From Isoetes taiwanensis (Eukaryota > Streptophyta > Lycopodiopsida > Isoetales > Isoetaceae): a stretch of DNA of 64,000 bases. The notes beneath the pieces are model-generated. The model did not search any database, was not told where the DNA came from, and saw only the letters and a list, made by a program, of their open reading frames with translations. Of this stretch, positions 43,701 through 55,756 are shown one piece after another. The position numbers and the translations under genes are program-made. Position 1 is the stretch's first letter; every line of letters begins with the position of its first letter. Where the stretch lies: positions 1,892,338 to 1,956,337 of the forward strand of contig JAJEKV010000110.1 in the NCBI GenBank assembly GCA_021234155.1, read 5' to 3'.

Positions 43701-46700
43701 TAGCTATATGAATAGTGGGGTTAAAAACTGCCTTTTTTCTGATGATGATCTTCTTGATGAAGTTTCTGATGGTAAAATTGACATGGGCAATGATGATGCT
43801 GATGACACAGATGAGGTACCTACTTTGACTCTTCAAAACTCCTCAAAGTTTCCTATTATCCCTGAACAGAATGTTGAGTGTTATGCAGTTGCATGGGACC
43901 ATGCAATATGGAAAAGCCAGAACTTTGGTGCTTTAGCACCTATTAGTGTTGACACTTGGAAAGCCTTAACTGGTATTACTGACGATGAAATCAGGTCTGC
44001 TAATGCAAAAGCTTCTAAACTGGACAAGTATTTCACTAAAACAGAAGTTTCCTTACCTTTCAAGTCAGATTTCTTTGGCCAGCCCTGTCTTTTTGGTACT
44101 TCTCTGCATATTAGTCAAAAAGGCAATATGGCATATTCCAATGATAAAAGGGATTCTTTCTTCTTGAAAAAACTTTGGAGGACGCATTGCCCTTTCCTTA
44201 CTTGTGCTTGTGAAAAAGATCCCAGGAAAAATGATAAAACTGAATGCAGGAGTGGGATAGTTTGGATTGATCAGGCAGTTTGGTTTATCTTGAACCACTT
44301 GGATTTGGTGTTTCCTGGAACTTCCCCTTTGGCTAAGATGGTTGGCCTAACTAAAATGCTTCATATTGTTCTTAAACCAGCTGTTCTTGCATATCTTTCT
44401 TACCTTGAGGTTAGAAAAGTCTTCATCAGTATGACCCTGTTATATGCAGAAGCTCCTAACACTGATCTGAAAGCTGCCTTTGGTAATACTAAGTTAGCTG
44501 ATATTGCTGAGAAGACTCTTAGGCCTGTGTCTTTTCGAGAGGAACAAATGGCTAAGAAGAAGATGCCTCTTCAAAAGAGAGAAAGCTCCAACAGTAATGT
44601 GTCTTCAAACTTTTTCTCACCCAAACGACCTCCCAGGGTCACTTTGGATCCTAGGCTTTCTGGTTCCAGCAATATTGCTGTTGGTAAACAGGCAAAACAG
44701 GTTGTCAATACGCTTACCAATGATGAATACTCGGTAACTAAAGGTGGCAACAAGGTTATTGACTTGGATGAGATGGATCCTACCAAACTGAAATATACAG
44801 ATATCACAAGGTTAGTTTGTCTCTTGTATTTCTTTTACTATTGTTCTTTTATTGTCATTTTTTGTATACTGGTTAATCTTACCCTATATTATGGTTTTCT
44901 TTCTTGACTCTCTTAAGTCCTCCAAGGGTTTTTATGAAAAGAGTTTTCCCTTGGAGTGATTTGATTTGTTCCAAAAAAACTTTTATTCCTTTATCCTCTT
45001 ATCTACCTTGACTGGCTTCTAAGCCTATGTGACATCTTTATGTTTTGGCCTTTTTCTAAATTTCTTCCTGTTTTTTATTCAAACTGAAATCCAGTTTGTT
45101 CTTTTTAGGTTCATAACCTTATTTCAAGATCTATAGTGAAAGACTGCAATGGTAAGAGACGTTTGGTCTCTACCAGAAACAAATCCAGAATTAAGGTGGT
45201 TCACTCTACGTTCTTTTCCAAGTCTTTGGAAAAGTTCAAAATCAGGGACATCTTTATGGAAGTCTTATCAGATTCTCTGCCTCTAATTGCCAATGAACTG
45301 TTGGATAGTACTCTTTTTGGATGGAGGTTTTTGGATCAATTAAGAGATAGATTATACAAACCTTTTGAAGTGTTTGCTGATGGTTTTCCTAAAAAGTGTC
45401 CTTGCAAGAATCCAAGTTTGGCTCGTTTTATTGACCCAGCTATTGGCCATATTCGTACCATGGATTTGGAAATTGTGCATTGTCCTAAACTTAGGATTGC
45501 TTTATCTTTTGGACTGAATCATATACCTGATGGTGCTCTTTCCATTGATAAGTTCCTGATAGACTTCAAAGCCACCATTGAACAGTTCTTTTCTATTCAT
45601 CAGTACAACCTCTTACATCTCTCTGACCTGGAGATTTTGTCCATTAAAGACAAGTTGTTCAACCTTGCAAAGCTCAGAATTTCTGCTTTCAAGAACGACC
45701 TTGAGCATAAAAGGTTCCTGTGGGATGATGGCAATGTGAAGAAGAATGTATTATGGTTATTAAAAAACTTATACATTTCTGAAGTTGACAAAGCTGGCAA
45801 CAATCCCTCGTTTATCTGCCAATTCCACATTAGGGAAATGGCCTTCGCCAGACTATCCAGTTCAGATTTTGAGACCATTTCAACCTGTCCTTCTGATATT
45901 AAGGCTATTTGTGCACACGATATTTCTGGCTTCTTGGGTTTACAACTACCTCATAGTAATAGATTACCTTATCTCATGGGAATTTTTAAGGCCCACAAGG
46001 GTGAATATAGATGGCTGACTAATGCCCATGGCACCATTTATACGGAAATCTCTGATCTGATCACTGCTATTTTGAATAATTTTGTGGAGCTCTGGCCTGC
46101 AGTCTGTCATTGGAACACAGCTGAAGTTAGACTGTGGATGGGAAATAAGCTAAATCCCTGTTGGCTTATTAATTCCTCATTTGATTTTGTCCTTAATCTG
46201 CCCTCCAAGATCTTCAACGTGTTCTCAATTGATATTACTAAATGTTATGAAAATATCCCTCTTGATGGACAAGAGGGTATTATCGAAGTTATCAATGATG
46301 TAGCCTTCCTAGTGTGGGATTATATGTCCCATAAAGCTCCCCTGTCTAAATTGGTGCTTACTAGCTTTGCTGGTTCTTTCAAAGTCAAATGGAGAAAATT
46401 TATTGAGGGATCTTCTGTTGGCTGGGTGGTTATAAAACAGGATTTCTGCAGAATCAACACTTGGCTTCTGTCCCATTGCTTTCTACAAATGGGTTCTCAA
46501 ATTTGGAGACAAAAGAAGGGTATTCCAATGGGCTTTTCGAGTAGTCCTGCTTGGTGCAACTTGTATCTAGCCTGGTTTGAACTCAGGTTCATTTCTAGGT
46601 TAGCAAAATTAAACAGATTTAAAGATATTGCCTGCTTCCAATATGCCTCGAGGTATATTGATGATCTTTGTGTAATCAATGGTGGGGATCTCCACCCTTT

Positions 46701-47163
46701 CCTCTCTCCTGATTCAGATTGCTCTATTTACAATATGACCCTCTTGGGCATAAAAGATGAAACTGTTTACAGAAGGGATTGTAAATTGGGTACCAGTATT
46801 AATTTTCTCAATGTTTCCATCCATGTGTTGGACCCAAACAATGGCCTGTTCCTGTTCTCCAGATATGATAAAAGAAGGAAGTTAAACTTCAAAGTTAATA
46901 GGTTCATCAAAGCTGCTGGGTGTAGACCTTATGGCCAAGCCTCAAAGGTCATTATTTCTCAGATCCTACCCTTTGTTTATGCACATTCTAATTGTCTATC
47001 AGCAGCTGAAGATATTTTTGACCTTATAAATACTTTCTGCAACAATGGGTTTTTGAGGAAAGACATCATCAGAATTGTCCTGAACTTTCTCAAAGCTAAC
47101 AACTTTCCTGGTGTACCCTTTGACATTGAGGATATGACCCGTATTCTCAGGAATTTAATGTAA
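40791..47163 (+). CDS. Reverse transcriptase gene of copy B, three exons, about 1,300 aa
   Basis: Exons 40791-41114, 43264-44810 and 45129-47163. Junctions: CAG/GTTTTG to TTTTTCAG (phase 0), and AAG/GTTAGT to ATTTCAAG (phase 2), which joins DITR to SIVKDCNGK in frame. Exon 1 is basic (MGRKKGG...). Exon 2 is a domain I do not recognise, with a Cys cluster (THCPFLTCAC) and an acidic linker. Exon 3 is an RT; numbering from codon 45136: LSFGLNHIP (about 119); MGIFKAHKGEYRW (about 281), the RT1-like GLPKxHK...RP region; motif A SIDITKCYENIP with Asp366; motif B GIPMGFSSSPAWCNLYL (about 461); motif C RYIDDL with Asp509/510; FLNVSIHVL (about 556); and a YDKRR...NRFIKAAG segment. Motif order and spacing fit Penelope-like and telomerase-type RTs. 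The C-terminus (IEDMTRILRNLM) lacks GIY-YIG. Start: the ATG of MGRKKGG, conserved in copy A. Confidence 0.75.
43184..43200 (+). other. Hairpin upstream of exon 2 splice acceptor, copy B
   Basis: TTCAAG-TCTAA-CTTGAA followed by ACCTTGG, 64 bases before exon 2. Copy A has TTCTAGG-TTTAA-CCTAGAA then ACCTTG in the equivalent place. The stem bases differ but pairing and downstream motif are kept, so the structure may be selected. Confidence 0.55.
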
Positions 47164-47320
47164 GTTCCTCTCTTTAAGCTTGAGCTTCTTTGTTCTTTTT
47201 TATGCATATGCTTGGGTTGGGTAGGGTCCTGTGTTTACCATGAGGCCACCACTCTCCTGATGCAATACTTCTTAATAGTTTTGACTTTTAGGGACCTCCC
47301 AAGCTGGGGTAGGAGGAAGG

Positions 47321-48940
47321 TTTTTTTATGTATATAATTCTCTGTTGTTTATTAAATTTCTTTGTGCATTCTCCATCATTTATTTGTTCACTTTGACTTT
47401 GTTGCTTTATATCCTGACTTTTTTGTTACTTGGTACCTTTTTAACATAATTAACTTATTTCCTCTTCTAACCTTTATCCTATTTTCGTTTTTTTTCCTTT
47501 TTTTGCCTTTGTTTCCTTTTTTCCTTCATTTTGAACCTTTTTATTATTGATTTAGGGTTTTGTTGTTCCTTCCTGACTTAAGTTGGGCCCGGAGGCGTCA
47601 GATTAGGCCTTTAAGTGGCGCGGTACTTGATTTTACATTATGGATTGAAGGAGCTGGATCTATGTTTGTAAAAGCTTATTTACTCTTGCCTTTGTAGTAT
47701 TTCAACTACATTTTCCTTGTTAGGAGGTCCTCTCTCATATGTACTTTCGTAGTTTTGCACGGCTTTGTTGTAATTTAGTTTATGCGGGGAAGGAAGAAAG
47801 GTGTGAAGCGAAGCCTAGTACACCATTTAAGTTGCGGCGAGAAAAAGATGGAAAAGGAAGGAATTTATTGATTTTCATAAACCTACAAAACCGGGTTATC
47901 CTACTACAATTTCACAGGATCTCTTGAAGGTGAGGCGATAAGGTTATTTTGCACAAAATCCACTATTACCCAAATTGTTGGATCACATTCTTTCTTTGTT
48001 CAAATGGCGGTTATATGCGATATTGTGGTTGACTACGGAGTCCACACTTTAATCTGGTGTATACAATGGCAGAGTGGCCTGCCATGATCCTCCTCGGAGT
48101 TTTGTACCATTGTTGTTTCCTTTGTTTTTGTCTGCATGGCCAATTTTATGACGTAAACTCTTACCTATTCTAACCTTCTTGTTCTTGGTTTTTCTATTTG
48201 CAATTTTGTTCTCATGTATTATCACAGGATCCTTATACATTCATTTTTCTTCTATACCATCAAATGTATAATCTTTTCTTCTTCACTTAGTCTCGTTTGT
48301 TTTTGAATTTGGCTTCCTACTTCCTTGTTTCCCAAAGTACTTCCCCTTTCCATAATTTTGGTGGTTTTCTTTGTGTTTATTAGCGAGTTCTCTTTTGCTA
48401 CCTTTCTTATGATGCTGCTAAAATTCGTGTTCCACGTATATCCGACTGGTGTTCCTCTTTGGTTATTTTACTTTGTTTTCTTTAATCTTTATTTTTCCTA
48501 TTCAGCACCTCATTAAGTTGTCTTAACTAGTTGTACCATGTTTATTTTGTCTTAAGCTCTAATAATTTACTCTATGTTCCTATATAATTGGGACTATATT
48601 ATCGCTAGTCTATACATTGTCTGCTTTAACTTATAACTTTCACCAAATGAAACTATAAATTTACGCTTGGACACGTATAATAAGTTCCTCTTTAGTTATT
48701 GCATTGTTGCAAAAATCTTTTAGCATAAACTGTTGCTAGCTTCATTTCTTTTATACCAGGTAGGCGGGATAAAAGCAGGTTATTAGCTCACTGATAGAAA
48801 TATAGAGGTTTTAGCTGACAAGACTCCTTATTCTTGTTAACGGTTTCATCTTCAATTGAACTATTCTTGATAACAGTTTCTTTGTGTTTATTATGAGTTC
48901 TTCTCTTTTACTTGCTACCTTTCTTATGATCTGCTAAAAA
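47321..48940 (+). mobile_element. Copy C: partial 5' segment of the RT element
   Basis: Matches copy B from about 40324 to 41985: leader, exon 1 (ATG at 47782, frame broken within a few codons) and the first half of the intron. It breaks off at CTGCTAAAA and passes directly into copy D. Many one- to four-base indels and substitutions separate it from copy B. Confidence 0.85.
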
Positions 48941-48943
48941 TTA

Positions 48944-51900
48944 CATTGTCGTTTTCCCTTTTTGCCTTTGTTTTCCTTTTTCCTTCATTTTGAACTTTAT
49001 TGGTTTAGGGTTCTTTGTTCCTTCTGGAAGGCTTAGGATGGGCCGGAGGCGTCCAGATTAGGCCCCAAAGAACGCTGTAAAATTTGCTTTGATTTTGACA
49101 TGGATTGAAAATTTGGATATATGTTTGTAAAAAGCCTGTTGCTGCTGCCTTTGTGAGTATTTTAAACTTCATTTCCTTGTTGGAGGGTCCTCTCTCTGTA
49201 TGTACTGCATTTGGTTTGCCTTTTTAGGCTGTAGCCAATTTGGTTTATGGGAAGGAAGAAAGGTGGCTTGAACGGAGCCACCATTCTTAAGTTCTGACGA
49301 GAAAAAGATGGGTGAGAAAAAGGGAAGGAATTTATTGATTTTCATAAACCTACAACCCAGGGTTTATCCTACTACCTGCAAAGATTTCACAGGATCTCTT
49401 GAAGGTGAAAGGCGTCTCTTGGTTAAATTTGCACAAATCCATGCCGGTTACATTTGGATCATTTGAAAGGAAGAAAACATTCAAATGGCGGTTATATGCG
49501 ATGTGTGTAGTTGACTCTTGGAGTCCACTGCTAATCCACAATTGTTGCTCTAGCGAAAGCGAGCGGCCACGCCGCCCCGATCCTCCTCGGAGTTTTTGTA
49601 CCATTGTTGTTTTCCTTTGTTTTTTGTCTGCATGGCCAATTTTATGACCGTAAACTCTTACCTATTCTAACTATATGCTTGTTCTTCTTTGGTTTTTCTA
49701 TTTGCAATTTTTGTTCTCATGTATTATCTAGGATCCTTGCTTGTTTTCTTCATATCAAGCTATTGCATAATCTTTTTGTGCTCACCCTTAGTCTCGTTTG
49801 TTTTTTTTTTGAATTTGGCTTCCTATTTCCTTGTTTCCCAAAGTACTTTCCCTTTCCATAATTTTTGGTTGGTTTTCTTTGTGTTTTGTTAACTTGAGGT
49901 TTCTCTTTTCTGCACTTTCTTATGATGGCTAAAATTAGTGTTTTACTGTATCCCGACTGTTCCTCTTTGGTTATTTTACTTTGTTTTCTTTAATCTCTTT
50001 ATTTTCCTATTCCTTCTCATTGGTTTGTCTTAACTAGTTTATTGCCATGTTTATTTTTGTCTTAAACTCTAATGAATTGCTCTATATTCCTATATAATTA
50101 GGACTATATTATCTTGCTTAGTCTACTTGTTTATTAGCTTTAACCTGCTTTCTTAAAACTGAAGCTATAAATTTACTACTGCTTGGCTGTATAATAGTTC
50201 CTCTTTAGTTATTGCATTGTTGCAAAAATCTTTGTGCTGCAGCTTCTTTGTAAAGCTTCATTTTCTTTTATACATGTAGTGGGGCTGAGATAAAAAGGGT
50301 TATTAGCTCCTAGTCTACTTCCCAAAGGAAATATAGAGGTTTTAGCCAACCATTCCATATTCTTGTTAGCGGTTTCATCTTCAATTAGGAACTATTCTTG
50401 ATACTTGAGTTTCTTTGTGTTTATTAACGAGTTCTTCTCTTTTTTACGCTACCTTTCATGTGATCACCTTTAAAATTAGTGTTCCTATATATATCGACTG
50501 CTGTTTCTTCTTTGGTTATTTTTACAAAACGTTTCCTATTCCTTCTCATTCGTTGTCTTAACTAGTTGTGCCATGGTTATCTTATCTTTGACTCTAATAA
50601 TTGCTCTGCGTATTCCTCTTTAATTAGGATTATATTATGTAGTCTACTTACTGTTATTACTTGCTTTAACTTATAACTTTTATTGCTAAGTTTTTATGGT
50701 GGCGATAAGTAGGTTTTAGTCCATTCTTGCACTGTTGCCGATTGTTAACAGCATTCTAATGCTTGTTTGTGTGTACATAGTGCAATTAAGCGGTGAACCC
50801 TCCATGTTTTTACTTGGTGTTTTCGGGCCATTGACAGTTGCTTGGTTTCTACTCAAATCCAACTATAAGAGGTGAACATTTGGAAGACTTTCGATATTTC
50901 TCTCTTGGTCATACTCTAAATGCTTGTTTTTAAGGAAAGTTTTAACTAAATTACATTTATTTTGGGATCTATTTGGCTATGACTTGGTTCTACTTACCCA
51001 TCATATACGAAAGTTTATCTTCATACTTATATCATTTTGCTCATTTGGGTGACATATTTTTTCTTGTCTTTTTATCCATGGATCTTTTCCATTTTGTCTA
51101 TAACTTTTGGTATTGAATTGGCGCATGCTTTCTTTCTTCTGTTTTTGTCTATTTTTTAACAGTCTATACTTTCTCTTTTTTTCATCTTTCTATCTTCTTT
51201 TGTATTTAGTCTTTCTTATATCTTGTGTATTCCTAGTCTATGCTTTCTTTCTATTTAGTTTTTTCCTTTGTTTAAATTAGTTTATTTTTTTTTTTTTTTC
51301 TCTTCTTTTCCTTTACTTATATTCTGCTTGCTCTATTCTACTCTTGTGCTACGGTTCTTTAGCATGCGATGCAGTTAAGTTTTCAGTTGTCTTCTTCATT
51401 TTATCTTTTCTTATCTTTGGTTCACATTTTGAGTATTTGTTAAATGTCGTTTTCTATAAGTTCACGATTTTATCTCTTATGGTAGTTTGATTTCCTTATA
51501 ATTCCTTCGTCATATAGATCCTTTTTAAGAGCTTTAGATAGATTTTTGCCACTCATAATCTATCTAGGTTGCTCTTTTTACATATGGACTTTTCATTTCA
51601 AAAGGGATGTCTAGTCTTATAAGTACTTGGGCGACATTTTGGTAGGGGTTTTATGTTAATCCAACTTTCAAGTCTAACTTGGAAACTAACGTTGGGATGC
51701 GTAGTGCTTCTAATATTTTGTGCTTCTTGATGACTACGGTATGATTTTTAGGGATGATACAAATGACTTGGATATAGACAATTCATGGATAAAGGAGTTG
51801 ATTGCCCTAAACTATCATCAATGTGGTATTTGAGTCCCAACTTTCTTTGTGCAAACTTTGATAAGCTTGTATCAGAACAAAAAGGATTTACATGGATTCT

Positions 51901-54900
51901 TCATTACCTTTAAGGAGGCGATGCAGTGCGACAAGAATAAATCTCTGTAGGCACCTTGGTTTTAATGGCTGGTTTTACGCTTCCAAGATGGGAGGAAGCT
52001 AAAGGCTGGAGGTGTGTAAAAGGCGTTTCTAAAATCTATGGAGACATGGAGGCTCTGCTTTTCTTTGCAGGTTTGCATGGAGGATGAACTTGGAAAAAAA
52101 GTTTACGATTGGTCTTTCTCACTTAGAGTGTACATGAATTGAAATCATCCTTGCGAATGATGTTAGGTTTGGTTAATACTGTACTATATGAATAGTGGGG
52201 TTAAAAAAGCTGCCTTTTAGGTGATCTTCTTGATGGGATTTCACGATGGTAAAATTGACATGACGTAGTAGTCGACTAACCTGAGATAGAATTTTCGCTG
52301 ACTCTTCAAAACTCCTCAAAAGTTTCCCTATATTATCCACAAACGGAATGTTGAGTGTTATGCGATTTGGACCATGCAATATGGAAAAGCCGGTTGAGAA
52401 CTGGTGCTTTAGCACCCTATTAGATATTGACATGGAAAGCCTTGGCGTATGCGGCGATGAAATCAGTGCGCTGACGCGAAAGCCTATAAAGCCCCGGACA
52501 AACATTTCCTTTAAAGCGAAGTTTCCTTACCTTTCCGATGGATTTCTTTGGCGATACATCTTTTGGGTACTTCTGCATATTAGTCAAAGGCAGTATGGCA
52601 TATTCCAATGATAAAAGGGATTCTTTCTTCTTGAAAAACTTTGGAGGGCCTTGTGCCTTTCCTTACTTATTGGCTTTGTGAAAAGATCCCGGGAAAAGGC
52701 GGATCACGGGGTAGGATGATTTGGATTGATCCCGAGATTTGGTTTTATCTTGAACCACTTTGGATTTGGTGTTTCTGGAACTTTGCTTGGCTAAGATGGT
52801 TAGCTAACTAAATGGCCTTTCATGTTTCTTAAGCAATTTGTTCTTGCATATCTTTCTTACCTTGAGGTTAGAAAAGTCTTCATCGATATGACCATTATAT
52901 CACGAGAAGCTCCTAACAACGTCCCGAGAGGAAAAAGCTTTGGTAATACTAAGTTAGATATTGGCGAGAAGACTCTTAGGCACATGTCTTTTGAGAGGAA
53001 CAAATGGCTAAGAAGAAGTTGGTGTGTAACATCTTCAAAGAAGCTCCAACTTGATAATGTGTCTTCAAACTTTCTCACCCAAAGCATGACCTCGGGGTCA
53101 AAGACTTTGGATCCTAGGCTTTACGGTTCGGCAATGGCCTAGCTGTTGAGTAAGCCAGGCCCAAAGCAGTTGTCAATAAACACCAGTAGTGAATACTTTC
53201 ATTAACTAAAGGTGGCAACAAGGTTATTGACTTGGATGAGATGGATCCTACCAAGCCCAGAATATCTGAGATATCACAAGGTTAGTTTGTCTTTTGTTTC
53301 TTTACTATTGTTCTTTTTATTTGTCATTTTTTTGTATCTTTTGGTTGAAATCTTTACCCTGTATTATGGTTTTCTTTCTTGACTCTCTTAAGTCCTCAAG
53401 GGTTTTATGAAAAGAGGGTTTTCCTTGGGTGATTTTGATTCATTCCAAAAAGACTTTTATTCCTTTGTCTCTCTTATCTACCTTGGCTTCTAAGCCTATG
53501 TGACATCTTTATGTTTTTGGCCTTTCTAAATTTCTTCTGTTTTTATTCTTTGAAATCACGGTTTGTTCTTTTTAGGTTCATAACCTTATTTTCCAGGTCA
53601 GGCGTGGGACGTTTGGTGCTGTATACGAAACAAATCTTGAAATTAAGGTGGTTCACTCACGTTCTTTTCAAGTCTTTGAAGGATTCAAAATCGAGAGGAC
53701 TTATCTTTATGGAGTCTGCTCCAGTTCTCACCTCTGGTTGCCAATGAGCTGTGGATAGTACTCTTTTTGGATGGAGGTTTTGGATCAATTAAAGAGATAG
53801 ATTATACAAACCTTTTGAAGTGTTCAGCGTGGTTTTTCCTAAAAAGTGTCATACGAGAATCAGTTTGCTTTCGTTTTGTGGCCAGCTATTGGCCCTTAAC
53901 CATTACCATGGATTTGGAAATTGTGCATTTGTCCTAAACTTAGGATTACTTTATCTTTTTGGAACTGAATCATATACACGGTTTGAAGAAAACCTTTCCA
54001 TTGATGAGTTTCACGATAGACTTCAAAGCCACCATTGAGCGAGTTCTTTTATTCGCCAGTGCAACCTCTTACATCTGGGCACGGTTTTTGTCCATTGAGA
54101 CAAGTTGTTCCAACCTTACCAAAGCTTCAATTTACGCTTTCAAAACGACCTTATGACATAAAGGTTTCTGTGGGATGATGAACGATATGAAGAAGAATGT
54201 ATTATAGTTATTAAAAACATACATTTAAAGTTGGCGAAGCACGGCTTTAATCCTCGATTTATCACGCAATTCCACATTAGGAAATGGCCATGAACTATCA
54301 GTTGATTTTGAGACCATTTCAACTGTCCTTACGATATTAAGGCTGGCGCACGATATTTGCGGCTTCTTGGGTTTACAACTACCTCATAGTAATGGATTAC
54401 CTTATCTCATGGGAATTTTAAGGCCCACAAGGGTGAATATAGATGGTGATAATGCCCCATGGCACCTGTTTTATAGGAAATCTGCGATGCGATCCAAGCT
54501 TTGCTATTTTTTGAATAATTTTTGTGGGAAGCTGGCTGCGATGCAATCATTGGAACCACAGTGGAAAGTTAGGTATGGATGGGAATAAGCTGGGTCACGG
54601 CTTATTAATTCCTGTTTGGTTTTGTGTGAATCTGCCTCCAAGATCTTCCAGCGTGTTCTCAATTGATATTACTAAATGTTATAGAAAATATCCCTCTTGA
54701 TGGACAAGAGATATCGAGATTATCAATGATGTAGCCTTCCTAGTGTGGGATTATATGTCCCATAAAGCTCCCTGTCTAAATTAGTGCATTTTGTGCGCAG
54801 CTTTCTTTGGTTCTCAAAGTCAAATGGAGAAAAGAAAATTTATTGAGGGATCTTACATTTGGTACAGGTGAGATTTATAAAAGCGAGGATTTCTGCAGGG

Positions 54901-55756
54901 AATCAAGCTTACTTGAAAGCCTGTCCATTGCTTTGCCACAAATGGGTTCTCAAATTTGGAGACAAAGAAGGAGTATTCAATGACTTCGAGTAGTCTAGCA
55001 GTGCAACTTGTATCTAACTTTGGTTTGAGCTGGGTTGTTTAGGTTAGCAAAAGTCATGATTTAAAGATATTGCACACTTCCAATATACCTCGAGGTATAT
55101 TGATGATCTTTAATGTAATCAATGGTGGGATCTCCACCCTTTCCTCTCTGCGTTCAGTTGCTCTATTTAATACTTGTTCCCTCTTGGGCAAGATGGGCTT
55201 GTTCTGAAGGGATTATGGAAATTGGGCACCCGGTAATGGTACCTCAATGTTTCCATCCCATGTGTTTGGACCACCAAACAGTGACTTTGTTCATTTCTCT
55301 GAATGGTATGATAAAAGAAGGAAGTTAAACTTTAAAAGTTAATAGGTTCATCAATTTCTTTGGAGTGTAGACCGTATGGCCAAACCTCCAGGGTGTGTGC
55401 TACCGGGATCTTCCTTTGTTTATGCACATTCTAATTGTCTATCGGCGGTGAAGAATGGCTTTGACCTTATACAGATACTTTTCCCAGGCGACGGTGGGTT
55501 TGGTTTTGAGGAAAGACATCATCGATTATCTGAACTCTCAAAGCTAACGGCTCTGGTGTACCCTTTGACATTGAGGATATGGCCGTATTCTCGAGATTTA
55601 ATGTAAGTTCCTGCAACAGCTTAAGGCTTTGCTGTTCTTTTTTATTTTATACTTGGGTTGGGTAGGGTCCTGTGTTGCCATGGGGCTGCTGCTCTGTTGC
55701 AATACTTCTTATAGATTTGACTTTTAGGAACCTCCCAAGGCTGGGAGTGAGGAAGG
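48944..55756 (+). mobile_element. Copy D: full-length but frame-broken RT element
   Basis: Follows copy B from about 40500 to 47320 without large gaps: exon 1 from 49247, intron, exon 2 from about 51753 to 53280, intron, exon 3 from about 53600 to 55606. Splice-site neighbourhoods are recognisable (AAG/GTTAGTTTG at 53280). The coding frame shifts every few dozen codons. Recurrent differences are of the kind TTTCTG to TTTACG and CCTG to CACG. The C-terminal stop is in the matching place. See findings for the sequencing-error interpretation. Confidence 0.85.
51753..55606 (+). pseudogene. Copy D exons 2 and 3 as read: many frameshifts
   Basis: Short open stretches still match copy B, for example LAYLSYLEVRKVFI (about 52840-52885), SRYIDD-like sequence near 55090-55110 and YDKRRKLNF near 55305-55330. 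Every catalytic block can be located by nucleotide alignment with copy B, but none lies in one continuous frame. As written it cannot encode a protein. Confidence 0.8.

Larger units (their letters stand above)
40321..47320 (+). mobile_element. Copy B: intact Penelope/telomerase-like RT element with introns
   Basis: The 7.0-kb unit is the only copy with all three exons open. Its start is set by the recurrence of TTTATGTATATAATTCTC at 40341, 47325 and 55759. Its end is set by ACCTCCCAAGCTGGGGTAGG, which precedes the next unit. The left edge carries a run of 20 T. There is no LTR, no protease, no integrase and no target duplication that I can find. Downstream it is directly followed by a repeat of its own 5' part (copy C), a layout like the pseudo-LTRs of Penelope-like elements. 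Each unit has TTTAGGGTTT (40559-40568 here) in its T-rich leader. Confidence 0.8.
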
